Source: Syntrophaceae bacterium UBA4059
GTDB lineage: Bacteria; Desulfobacterota; Syntrophia; Syntrophales; Smithellaceae
Direction: 5' to 3'
Assembly (NCBI GenBank): GCA_002382045.1
Contig: DFZJ01000144.1
Coordinates: forward strand, 1 to 12,225
Length of the DNA: 12,225 bases
In this document: positions 5,681-12,225 of the stretch, in pieces
How positions within the stretch are numbered: position 1 is the first letter of the stretch
Layout of the letters: each line of letters opens with the position of its first letter
The notes under the pieces: generated by a model
Told to the model about the DNA's origin: nothing
Database searches by the model: none
What the model saw: the letters and a program-made list of their open reading frames with translations, nothing else
Program-made: the position numbers and the translations under genes

Positions 5681-6729
5681 CCGACAACCTTGCACATAAA
5701 GCTATCAAGGGAAAAGGAGCAAGCGTTTCCGAAGCGCTGGAACTTTTTATTGAAGGCTGCGGAAACCCCTACCGTGTCTTTTCGGCGGCATCCGAAATCC
5801 GTGAGCACTTTAAAGGAAAAGAAATTATTCTTTGCTCGATTACCAACGCCAAGTCAGGCCGCTGCTCCGAAGACTGCAAATTCTGCGCGCAGTCGTACCG
5901 CTATTCAACCGAGGTACCATCCTATCCGCTCAAATCCGCGAAAGAACTTATCGCCGAAGCCGCACAGGCAAAGAAGGACGGCGCGGAGTACTTCGGCATG
6001 GTCACCAGCGGCAAGCGCGTGAAAGCAAAAAAAGAATGGACGGAAATTTATAAAGCCATTCTCGGCATTCACCAAATCGGCTTACGCCCGTGCGCATCTC
6101 TGGGGATCATCGATGCCGACAGAGCTTCCGAACTCAAGGCCGCAGGCCTGTTTCGCTATCACCACAATCTGGAAACAGCCCGCAGTTATTTTAAAAACAT
6201 CTGCACAACGCACGACTACGAAGAAAATGTGGAAACGATTCGCGTCGCCAAGGCCGCCGGCTTATCCGTCTGCGCCGGCGCACTGATCGGCATGGGAGAA
6301 GGCGTCACACACCGCATTGAACTGGCCGCGACATTGCGCCAATTAAATGTTGATTCGGTGCCGATTAATATCCTGAATCCGATCAAAGGCACACCGCTTT
6401 CTCATCTGCCCCCGCTGCCGCCAATGGAAATTCTCATGACCATCGCCGTTTACCGTTTTATGCTGCCGGATAAAGATATCAAACTGTGCGGCGGCAAGGA
6501 AATGAATCTGCGGCAATTGCTGCCGTTGGGCATTATCGCGGGCGCCAATTCTCTGATGACGGGAAATTATCTGACCACCACCGGCCGCGGCAGCCGGTTG
6601 GATCACGAAATGATCGCCGATTTGGGGCTTTTTCCTACGCGGGAACTCGATATCTGCCGCTGCGGTATGGAAGAAAGGAACGCCTGTCTGTCCGGCAAAA
6701 CGGCAAAGAAGAAATCCGCGCGTAAATAA
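5671..6729 (+). CDS. bioB: BioB, biotin synthase with non-classical auxiliary-cluster ligands
   Basis: BioB is the radical-SAM enzyme that inserts sulfur into dethiobiotin to give biotin. The 352-residue product has the SAM-cluster motif CSEDCKFC (Cys65, Cys69, Cys72), YHHNLET (163-169), the strand LSVCAGALIGMGE (198-210) and NILNPIKGTPL (233-243). In the Escherichia coli enzyme the [2Fe-2S] cluster is held by Cys97, Cys128, Cys188 and Arg260. Here the Cys128 and Cys188 counterparts are kept (Cys141, Cys201), but the Cys97 position is Gly109 (YFGM) and the Arg260 position is Lys271, with an extra Cys273 (KLCGGKE) and C-terminal Cys329, Cys331 and Cys339. This fits the biotin synthases of obligate anaerobes that I recall being reported with an auxiliary 4Fe-5S cluster. 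The start ATG has GAGGG seven bases upstream. It is transcribed alone, away from bioD. Only a weak hairpin (6735-6751) follows before the convergent thioesterase gene. Confidence 0.96.
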   Translation: MDLTDNLAHKAIKGKGASVSEALELFIEGCGNPYRVFSAASEIREHFKGKEIILCSITNAKSGRCSEDCKFCAQSYRYSTEVPSYPLKSAKELIAEAAQAKKDGAEYFGMVTSGKRVKAKKEWTEIYKAILGIHQIGLRPCASLGIIDADRASELKAAGLFRYHHNLETARSYFKNICTTHDYEENVETIRVAKAAGLSVCAGALIGMGEGVTHRIELAATLRQLNVDSVPINILNPIKGTPLSHLPPLPPMEILMTIAVYRFMLPDKDIKLCGGKEMNLRQLLPLGIIAGANSLMTGNYLTTTGRGSRLDHEMIADLGLFPTRELDICRCGMEERNACLSGKTAKKKSARK

Positions 6730-6796
6730 CCATTTACCCGGCTGACCGGTACGCTTGATTTTATCAAAAAAATTTTCACGTTTGTGACGCTACTGA

Positions 6797-7216
6797 TTAT
6801 GATAAAAGATTGGCTCTTTTCTGCAGGTCAATGTCTTCGTCCGTGGCGGCTTCAATCGTAATGCCATGGGGCATGGGTTGCCCCTGAGAATCCACATGGA
6901 CAAACGTAAGAAAGCCATCGACGATGAGTTCCCCATTCTTGCTCTTGACTGCTCTCACATAAGCAACCAGGCGAGTCCGACCACTCAGTATCATTTTGCT
7001 TTCATACCGAACAACGGTGCCCAAAGGGACGCGTGTTTTGAAATGCATGCCGTGGATATTAACACAGACGATGTTTTCCGGAGATGTGATATTTGCAGCG
7101 GCGATAAACCCGCTTTCCACGAACCATTTAGCGCCCTGACCCGCAAACAGGGTCCCGTGATGGTTCAAGTCTGGACCCATGACTACATGATGAATTTCAT
7201 ATTTTTTTATGAACAT
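6797..7216 (-). CDS. Acyl-CoA thioesterase, hotdog fold (4HBT/YciA-like)
   Basis: Enzymes of this family hydrolyse acyl-CoA to free acid and CoA in the cytoplasm. The 139-residue product has the hotdog signature LNHHGTLFAGQGAKWFVESG (17-36), followed by VCVNIHGMHFKTRVPLGTVV and DGFLTFVHVD strands, as in YciA/BACH-type proteins. In many relatives the central helix reads WMDE with a catalytic Asp; here it reads WFVE, with Val in that position and the Glu kept. Substrate and activity are therefore uncertain. The ATG at 7216 is preceded by an in-frame TAG. A GGAGG lies 15 bases upstream, further than ideal. It is 51 bases downstream of rmuC on the same strand and probably the third gene of that operon. 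Confidence 0.85.
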   Translation of the reverse strand: MFIKKYEIHHVVMGPDLNHHGTLFAGQGAKWFVESGFIAAANITSPENIVCVNIHGMHFKTRVPLGTVVRYESKMILSGRTRLVAYVRAVKSKNGELIVDGFLTFVHVDSQGQPMPHGITIEAATDEDIDLQKRANLLS

Positions 7217-7267
7217 TTTACTCTATGATGACCTCCAAGGACGAATCGTTAAAGCTTGGGCGCCTGC

Positions 7268-8584
7268 TCAATCCGCATCGGTATCCGCGACGGTAATTTC
7301 AGGCGAGGCCTCCGGCATGGCTTCCACCGCTTTTAACTTCCCGGCCAGCGTCCGCGTCTTTTTCTGCGCGTCATCCACGGAGCTTGCGGCCTGGTCCAGC
7401 CTTTTGCGCACGGCGTCGAGCGAGTCGCCGAACCGTCCGAACGCCGCCTTCACTTCACCCAGCACTTTCCAGACTTCACCCGAACGCTTCTGAATCGCCA
7501 GCGTGCGGAAACCCATCTGCAGACTGTTCAGAAATGCGGCAAACGTTGAAGGACCGGAAATCACAATGCGGTATTCCCGCTGCAGTTGGGCAACCAGCGC
7601 CGTGCGGCGGATCACTTCAGCATAAAGCCCTTCCGACGGCAGAAACATGATGCCGAAATCCGTGGTTTGGGGAGGCGCCAGATATTTTTGCGATATATCT
7701 CTGGCCGCCTTTTTAATGCTCGCCTCCAATTGCCGGACCGCGTCTTCGGCGGCGGGCGCATCGGCCCTTTCCTGCGCTTCGATCAGCCGGGAATAGTCTT
7801 CCACCGGGAATTTAGCGTCCACCGGAATCAGTACGAAATCCGAAGGTGAATCGCCCTGGCCGGGCAGCTTGATGGCGAATTCGACAAAATCGCTGCTCTG
7901 TTCGTTTATTTTCACATTCTTTAAATACTGTTCCGTCGAAAGGATTTCTTCCAGAAGCGCGCCCAGCTGGACTTCGCCCCAGGTGCCGCGCGACTTGACG
8001 TTGGTGAGCACTTTTTTCAGGTCTCCCACGCCCGCGGCCAGCGTGCGCATATCGCCCAGCCCCTGATGAACCTGCTCCAGACGTTCAGAAACCTGTTTGA
8101 ACGACTCTCCCAGGCGTTTCTCCAGCGTACTTTGCAGTTTCTCATCGACGGTCTCCCGCATGCGGTCAAGCTGGCGGGTATTGTCTTCCTGAATTTGTTT
8201 CAGTTTTTCATCGATAATCAGACGGATATCTTCCATCTTTTTTTCGTTGGTCGCGGTGAGAATAGAAAGCTGCCGGCCAAAACTTTCCATCTGATCCATT
8301 TGAATTTTGGCGCTGTCGGCCATGCGGGCCTGGACGGAATCGCCGAAGGCTTTCAGCGTGCCCGCCAGTTCCGCTCTTTCCTGCTGCGAGAGCGTTTGCG
8401 TTTCCTGCCGCGACCGGGAGATCTCATCACGCAGCGAACGGTCGGTTCTCTCCTGCGCGTCTCGCAGAATATCAAGCCTGGCGGCAAGCGGCGTCAGATC
8501 AACAGCGCTTCGCCTGAACTGCCAGAATTGCAGAACAACAATGATCACCAGCAAAATGAAAATAATGTATAAATAAATTTCCAT
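7268..8584 (-). CDS. rmuC: RmuC family DNA recombination protein
   Basis: RmuC limits inversions at short inverted repeats and is thought to be a nuclease-like protein of the PD-(D/E)XK type; its biochemistry is poorly known. The 438-residue product has an N-terminal membrane anchor (about residues 3-20), a long charged, Gln/Glu-rich coiled-coil region (about 35-190) and then the RmuC domain: RGTWGEVQLGALLEEIL (199-215), FVLIPVDAKFPVEDYSRL (250-267, with VDAKFP as the likely nuclease core), IMFLPSEGLYAEV (312-324) and SGPSTFAAFLNSLQMGFR (343-360). A low-complexity acidic tail ends it. The ATG lies six bases after the lipoprotein stop codon, and its Shine-Dalgarno (AGGA) overlaps that stop, so the two are translationally coupled. 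Confidence 0.95.
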   Translation of the reverse strand: MEIYLYIIFILLVIIVVLQFWQFRRSAVDLTPLAARLDILRDAQERTDRSLRDEISRSRQETQTLSQQERAELAGTLKAFGDSVQARMADSAKIQMDQMESFGRQLSILTATNEKKMEDIRLIIDEKLKQIQEDNTRQLDRMRETVDEKLQSTLEKRLGESFKQVSERLEQVHQGLGDMRTLAAGVGDLKKVLTNVKSRGTWGEVQLGALLEEILSTEQYLKNVKINEQSSDFVEFAIKLPGQGDSPSDFVLIPVDAKFPVEDYSRLIEAQERADAPAAEDAVRQLEASIKKAARDISQKYLAPPQTTDFGIMFLPSEGLYAEVIRRTALVAQLQREYRIVISGPSTFAAFLNSLQMGFRTLAIQKRSGEVWKVLGEVKAAFGRFGDSLDAVRKRLDQAASSVDDAQKKTRTLAGKLKAVEAMPEASPEITVADTDAD

Positions 8585-8590
8585 TTAATC

Positions 8591-9169
8591 CTAAATCTGA
8601 AAATCCGGGTCATTCAAAATAGTTGTAAAGGCCAGCTCCACCAGTTTATAAGCGCGTTTTTCAAGCTCTGCGACATCATCGGTTGTCGCCACCGGCACGT
8701 TTACCGTGTACTCCTTATCAAATTTGGATTCACCCCCTTTGAGGACCAGGACTTTAAACTTGAATTCCTGATCGGTCATCGAAAGGAATATGAATTGAAA
8801 TTCAGGAACGCTATGGGAAGCCTGGGAGTCTGCGCGATTCGGAACCTTCCCCCACCAGTCGTGAGCATAGGGCTGGCTTTTGTCGTACGGGGTGTCAACC
8901 AGGTGAACGCCTATATGACGAAAGGATTTCTGGAAGCAGTGCCAGTAAAAGTTTTCAAGGGTGGCGTTGCCTTCATAAGCCAATTGCTTGTCAGGACTGT
9001 AATAATGGTAAGTTTTGGTGTTCTTCGCGCGATTAAAGAAATCGGATAAAAAGAGTTTCTTCCCCCTGTAGCGGCTGAAGTCACCGGGGCTGAAAGACGG
9101 AGAATACTTTTCCTGATTGATCATGATCACCGTACTGGAAGCGCATCCTGTTAACAGCAGGACGATCAT
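8591..9169 (-). CDS. Lipoprotein of unknown function, start codon uncertain
   Basis: The frame from ATG at 9169 gives 192 residues beginning MIVLLLTGCASS. LLTGC is a lipobox, so the protein should be lipidated on Cys and anchored in a membrane. With this start the signal peptide has only eight residues and no positive charge, which is too short. The same frame continues open upstream for 16 more codons (IINIPRHRQWSSVIFC), supplying the missing RHR n-region and hydrophobic core, back to ATC/ATA codons at 9215-9217 and 9212-9214. These lie 5-8 bases after a perfect GGGAGG (complement of 9223-9228). No ATG, GTG or TTG exists in that extension, and a TAG closes the frame further upstream. I do not recognise the mature domain; it is rich in aromatic residues and ends NDPDFQI. 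It is the first gene of the operon with rmuC. Confidence 0.8.
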   Translation of the reverse strand: MIVLLLTGCASSTVIMINQEKYSPSFSPGDFSRYRGKKLFLSDFFNRAKNTKTYHYYSPDKQLAYEGNATLENFYWHCFQKSFRHIGVHLVDTPYDKSQPYAHDWWGKVPNRADSQASHSVPEFQFIFLSMTDQEFKFKVLVLKGGESKFDKEYTVNVPVATTDDVAELEKRAYKLVELAFTTILNDPDFQI

Positions 9170-9222
9170 ACAAAAAATGACGCTGCTCCACTGCCTGTGT
9201 CTTGGTATATTTATGATGAGCG

Positions 9223-9228
9223 CCTCCC
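9223..9228 (-). promoter_or_regulatory. Ribosome binding site upstream of the extended lipoprotein frame
   Basis: The complement reads GGGAGG. It stands 5 bases before an ATC and 8 bases before an ATA in frame with the lipoprotein, but over 50 bases before the first in-frame ATG (9169). It therefore argues for a start near 9214-9217. It could instead serve no gene or a start codon altered by a sequence error. Confidence 0.5.
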
Positions 9229-9266
9229 TGTTTTCATTCTATAAAATGATGTTGCTGCGTTACCGG

Positions 9267-9296
9267 AATATAACGGTCAACCGCTGAAGGTGTCAA
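9267..9296 (-). promoter_or_regulatory. Sigma70-type promoter of the lipoprotein-rmuC-thioesterase operon
   Basis: On the minus strand TTGACA (9291-9296) and TATATT (9267-9272) are 18 bases apart. The predicted start is near 9260, leaving about 43 bases to the non-canonical start region of the lipoprotein. Confidence 0.7.
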
Positions 9297-9318
9297 GTAA
9301 AATGCAGCCAAGATATTC

Positions 9319-9348
9319 TTGACATTGGAAGTTTTTGATGAACATAAT
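9319..9348 (+). promoter_or_regulatory. Sigma70-type promoter of the acyl-CoA synthetase gene
   Basis: TTGACA (9319-9324) and CATAAT (9343-9348) are separated by 18 bases. It lies back to back with the leftward promoter 9267-9296, so the 253-base gap 9218-9470 is a divergent control region. The leader to the ATG at 9471 is about 115 bases. Confidence 0.6.
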
Positions 9349-9458
9349 CATCAGAGCTGGCGCTCTAAATGCAGTAGGAGGCCCCCTAGATCATGAGCCG
9401 GCAGTCGTGTCCATCCCCCATCAACATTATTTTAATCGTTTATCAATATCCCAATTTC

Positions 9459-9464
9459 AGGAGG
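9459..9464 (+). promoter_or_regulatory. Ribosome binding site deciding the acyl-CoA synthetase start
   Basis: A perfect AGGAGG lies six bases before the ATG at 9471. A second GGAGG (9377-9381) lies 11 bases before an in-frame ATG at 9393, which would add 26 residues unlike the family N-terminus. Confidence 0.75.
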
Positions 9465-9470
9465 TCATTT

Positions 9471-11300
9471 ATGTCTGATCAAAAAGTCGTTGTCCCGTCA
9501 TCAAATCTGGATACTTTTTACACCAAACCCAATAACCTGGTCGATCTCTTCGAGAACTCGGCGGCCAAGTTTGCTTCCCGGAACCTTTTCGGCACGAAGA
9601 ACAAGACGACCGACCAATATGAATGGGTAACCTATGACGCCGTGGCCTTGCGGGTGAACAACCTTAGAGGCGCTTTAAATAAACTGGGGTTGAGCAAAGG
9701 CGAAAAAGTCGGCGTTATTGTCAGCAATTGCGCGGAATGGTTTGTGTGCGCCAATGCCACCCACGGTCTGGGCGGTATCTTCGTCCCCATGTATGAAAAG
9801 GAACTGCAGAAGGTCTGGCAGTACATCATTCAGGACGCGGCCATTAAATATCTTTTTGTCCGCGATCAGAAGATTTATGATACCGTAAAAAGCTTCCAAA
9901 AAAATATTCCAACCCTGAAGGATATATTCATCCTGTTCGGCGAGGGAGAAAATACGCTTTCCGCGCTGGAAAAAACGGGCAAGGCCAATCCGTCCCCCTC
10001 CTACAAACCAGGCTGGTCGGAAACGGCTTTTATCATCTACACGTCGGGCACGACCGGTGATCCGAAAGGCGTGCTTCTGCATCACGGCAACATGACGCAC
10101 AACGCCAGGGAATGCCGCGAGACGTTCAATATCAACTCGGACGATATCGGGCTAGCCATTCTCCCCTGGGCGCACAGTTTCGGTCTGACAGCCGATTTGC
10201 ACTGTTACCTCCTGGGTGGCGGAAGCCTGGGCTTTGCCGAATCCGCCGACAAACTGGTTGCCAATTTCAGTGAAGTCAAGCCCACAGGCATGTCCGCCGT
10301 GCCGCGGGTCTTCAATATTATTTACGACAAAATCCAGCAGGGTGTGGCGGCGGATCCGGTCAAAAAGCAATTTTTTGACGCGGCCTGCGCCGAGGCCATC
10401 AAGAACCGGGGCCTTGCTGAAAAAACAAAAGACTTCAAGGACCTTGACGCCCTGGTGTTTTCTCAAATCCGGGCGATTTTCGGCGGAAGATTAAAACACG
10501 TTGTCACCGGAGGAGCGATGATGAAACCGGAAATCGCCATGTTCTTCAGTGATGTCGGCGTGCCCACTTATGACGGTTACGGTTTGTCGGAAACCTCACC
10601 CGTTATTTCCAACAATTCGCCCGGTCGAGGCAATAAATACGGCACGGTCGGCAAGGCTTTCAAGGACACGAAGGTGGTGATCGATAAATCCCGTGTTGGA
10701 GAAGACAGCCCGGATGGCGAAATCGTCGTTTACGGCGCGCAGGTTATGCAGGGATACCATAACAAACCGGCTATAACCAAAGAAGCCATGATGCCCGATA
10801 CGTGGAACGGTTTTCCCGGTGTCAGGACGGGAGACCGCGGCTGGCTGGACGAAGAAGGATACCTGCATATCACCGGCCGATTCAAAGATGAATATAAACT
10901 GGAAAACGGCAAGTATGTGCATCCTGAATCCATCGAAGGCGAAATAAAATTAATCCCCTGTGTGTCCAACGCTTTGATTTATGGTGAAGGCCGCTTGTAT
11001 AATGTGGCATTGATTGTGCCGGATTTTGCAGCACTCAAAACCGATCCCAAAACAGCAGCCTGGGCTCAGGGCACTCCTGCAGAAACCATTGCCAACAAGG
11101 AATGCACTGATTTTATATCGCAGCAGATCATCGGACATTTACGGAAAACATTCGGCGGCTATGAAGTCCCGCAGAAGTTCCTTTATATTGTTGAGGACTT
11201 TACCGTGGACAACGGCATGATGACCCAGACGCTGAAACTGGTGCGCCGCAATGTGATGAAAAAATATGGCGAACAACTGAAAGCCCTTTACAATGACTGA
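9471..11300 (+). CDS. Long-chain acyl-CoA synthetase (AMP-forming)
   Basis: The enzyme activates a long-chain fatty acid with ATP to an acyl-adenylate and then makes the CoA thioester, feeding beta-oxidation or lipid synthesis; it is a peripheral membrane or cytosolic protein. The 609-residue product has the adenylate-forming signatures in order: P-loop YTSGTTGDPKG (190-200), LPWAHSFGLT (231-240), DGYGLSETSP (368-377), TGDRGWLDEEGYLHITGR (453-470) with Asp455, and the hinge/A8 text FKDEYKLENGKYVHPESIE (471-489). The last is the LENGKYV...PE form typical of the LACS/FadD15 branch rather than short-chain ligases. The C-terminal catalytic Lys is probably Lys589 (TQTLKLVRRN). The start at 9471 is chosen for its AGGAGG. 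It has its own promoter and converges on acs. Chain-length preference cannot be read from the sequence. Confidence 0.93.
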   Translation: MSDQKVVVPSSNLDTFYTKPNNLVDLFENSAAKFASRNLFGTKNKTTDQYEWVTYDAVALRVNNLRGALNKLGLSKGEKVGVIVSNCAEWFVCANATHGLGGIFVPMYEKELQKVWQYIIQDAAIKYLFVRDQKIYDTVKSFQKNIPTLKDIFILFGEGENTLSALEKTGKANPSPSYKPGWSETAFIIYTSGTTGDPKGVLLHHGNMTHNARECRETFNINSDDIGLAILPWAHSFGLTADLHCYLLGGGSLGFAESADKLVANFSEVKPTGMSAVPRVFNIIYDKIQQGVAADPVKKQFFDAACAEAIKNRGLAEKTKDFKDLDALVFSQIRAIFGGRLKHVVTGGAMMKPEIAMFFSDVGVPTYDGYGLSETSPVISNNSPGRGNKYGTVGKAFKDTKVVIDKSRVGEDSPDGEIVVYGAQVMQGYHNKPAITKEAMMPDTWNGFPGVRTGDRGWLDEEGYLHITGRFKDEYKLENGKYVHPESIEGEIKLIPCVSNALIYGEGRLYNVALIVPDFAALKTDPKTAAWAQGTPAETIANKECTDFISQQIIGHLRKTFGGYEVPQKFLYIVEDFTVDNGMMTQTLKLVRRNVMKKYGEQLKALYND

Positions 11301-11309
11301 TCGATTGAT

Positions 11310-11330
11310 GGGGAAGAAAATAAATTCCCC
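11310..11330 (+). terminator. Weak hairpin after the acyl-CoA synthetase gene
   Basis: GGGGAA (11310-11315) pairs with TTCCCC (11325-11330) around a nine-base AT-rich loop, ten bases after the stop. No T-run follows, so it may be a 3'-end stabiliser rather than a terminator. Confidence 0.3.
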
Positions 11331-11432
11331 CCTGTATCCGGTATGATTTATAACTGACGCCGGGGAGACAAATCACCCTGATCGTTTCGGTATAAAAAGT
11401 AACCGTTCATTATGACCGGTTGTAAAAGAAAA

Positions 11433-11462
11433 CGCCGTTCCCCGGAAAACCGGGGAACGGCG
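11433..11462 (-). terminator. Strong intrinsic terminator of acs
   Basis: A perfect 13-bp GC-rich stem (CGCCGTTCCCCGG with its complement) closes on a four-base loop (AAAA on the plus strand, TTTT on the minus). On the minus strand it is followed by TTTTCTTTTA, the classic intrinsic terminator form for acs. On the plus strand it could also stop read-through from the acyl-CoA synthetase gene. Confidence 0.85.
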
Positions 11463-11483
11463 CTTCTGAGGAGGGACTTCAAA

Positions 11484-11514
11484 ATGTAGAAACCGTGTGC
11501 GACTGTTTCTACAT
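11484..11514 (-). terminator. Second hairpin directly after the acs stop
   Basis: Arms ATGTAGAAAC (11484-11493) and GTTTCTACAT (11505-11514) pair over 10 bp with an 11-base loop, seven bases past the acs stop. The minus-strand transcript continues TTTTGAAG, so it may act as a first, weaker terminator or 3'-end stabiliser before the GC-rich one. Confidence 0.5.
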
Positions 11515-11521
11515 CAAGGGG

Positions 11522-12225
11522 TTAACCTAATTTCTTTCTGTTTTCGACCAGGTCATCCACCACATGCGGATCAGCCAGGGTGGACGTGTCGCCGAAGTCA
11601 CCGAACGTTTTAGCGGCGACGTTTCTCAGAACGCGGCGCATGATCTTTCCGGATCTGGTTTTGGGCAGACCATCCGCCCATTGAATCTGGTCAGGCGATG
11701 CGATCGGACCGACCACCTTGCGGACATGGGCGATCAGAGCCTTCTTGAGGTCATCCGTCTTGGCCACATTATTGTTCAGGGTGACATAGGCGAAGATGCC
11801 CTGACCTTTAATGTCATGGGGGAATCCGACAACCGCCGCTTCGGCGACATCCGGATGAGACGTCAAAGCCGCTTCGACTTCCGCTGTGCCCAGTCTGTGG
11901 CCGGAAACATTGATCACGTCATCGACGCGGCCGGTGATTTTGTAGTCGCCGTCGGCATCGCGCTCCGCGCCGTCGCCGGAGAAGTACGTGCCGGGGAACT
12001 GCACGAAGTAATTTTCGACAAACCGGCCATCTTTGTCATCCCACAAACCGCGGGCGATGCCGGGCCATGAATTTTTAATACAGAGAGCGCCTTTGCCGGG
12101 GCCTTTGATTTCTTTGCCTTCTTCATCAAACAGAACCGGAACCACGCCGAAGAACGGCACCATGGCTTTGGCGGGTTTGATGTCAATCGCGCCGGGCAGG
12201 GGCAGGATCATATGTCCGCCTGTTT
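11522..12225 (-). CDS. acs: Acetyl-CoA synthetase, C-terminal part
   Basis: Acs converts acetate, ATP and CoA to acetyl-CoA through acetyl-adenylate. The gene enters from beyond position 12225; about 234 codons of a roughly 650-residue protein are visible. The first codons read TGGHMILPLPG, matching the TETGG(F/H)MI.PLPG motif of Acs. There follow PFFGVVPVLFDEEG, NSWPGIARGLW, YFSGDGAERDADGDYKITGR, VDDVINVSGHRLGTAEVEAA, HDIKGQGIFAYVTL and the lysine-bearing LPKTRSGKIMRRVLR, whose SGK lysine is the catalytic and regulatory acetylation site in this family. The tail GDTSTLADPHVVDDL is also characteristic. The ATG at 12211 is internal and not the start. Two hairpins (11484-11514 and 11433-11462) end its transcript. 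Confidence 0.96.
   Translation of the reverse strand, partial: TGGHMILPLPGAIDIKPAKAMVPFFGVVPVLFDEEGKEIKGPGKGALCIKNSWPGIARGLWDDKDGRFVENYFVQFPGTYFSGDGAERDADGDYKITGRVDDVINVSGHRLGTAEVEAALTSHPDVAEAAVVGFPHDIKGQGIFAYVTLNNNVAKTDDLKKALIAHVRKVVGPIASPDQIQWADGLPKTRSGKIMRRVLRNVAAKTFGDFGDTSTLADPHVVDDLVENRKKLG

Noticed and set aside
9393..9470. Upstream extension of the acyl-CoA synthetase by 26 residues
   Set aside because: The perfect AGGAGG at 9459-9464 favours 9471, and the extension does not resemble the family; not excluded, as a GGAGG also precedes 9393.

Overview
The window reads as chromosomal sequence of an anaerobic, Gram-negative, moderately GC-rich bacterium. My best guess is the Desulfobacterota/Syntrophia (deltaproteobacterial) side. 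The reasons are an anaerobe-type biotin synthase with altered cluster ligands, an acyl-CoA/acetyl-CoA ligase pair, a lipoprotein with a lipobox, and a genomic repeat of the GTCATTGCGA...TCGCAATGAC type. That placement is inference from gene content, not from a marker gene.

Left end (1-897): the start of a minus-strand gene for a secreted protein runs off the window. It is followed by a stretch with an unrecognised coding remnant (210-350), a strong hairpin (385-409), and a wrecked VapBC/FitAB-type toxin-antitoxin locus. That locus keeps its promoter, a 36-bp inverted-repeat operator and its ribosome binding site. The coding part has collapsed by two internal deletions into a 59-residue antitoxin-toxin chimera followed by an out-of-frame PIN tail. 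A bidirectional terminator hairpin closes the region.

Middle (898-6796): htpX (membrane zinc protease) on the minus strand has its own sigma70-like promoter. Upstream of it lies a complete set of late biotin-synthesis genes, with bioD-bioF-bioA on the minus strand and bioB divergent on the plus strand. The four enzymes take pimeloyl-ACP/CoA to biotin (BioF, BioA, BioD, BioB). No pimelate-making gene (bioC/bioH/bioW) is present. The bioD/bioB divergent region carries a near-consensus promoter for bioB with a 22-bp near-perfect palindrome placed on its start site. A 91-bp cloverleaf-shaped repeat sits between bioF and bioA.

Right part (6797-9296): a minus-strand operon of lipoprotein, rmuC (coupled, 6-nt gap) and a hotdog acyl-CoA thioesterase runs from a TTGACA/TATATT promoter. 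The lipoprotein lacks a canonical start codon that would give it a complete signal peptide.

Right end (9297-12225): a long-chain acyl-CoA synthetase on the plus strand with its own promoter converges on the C-terminal part of acetyl-CoA synthetase (acs, minus strand, cut by the window). The two are separated by strong terminator hairpins. Both enzymes adenylate carboxylic acids to make CoA thioesters, and the nearby thioesterase does the reverse. This fits a fatty-acid/acetate-handling metabolism, though no shared regulation is visible.
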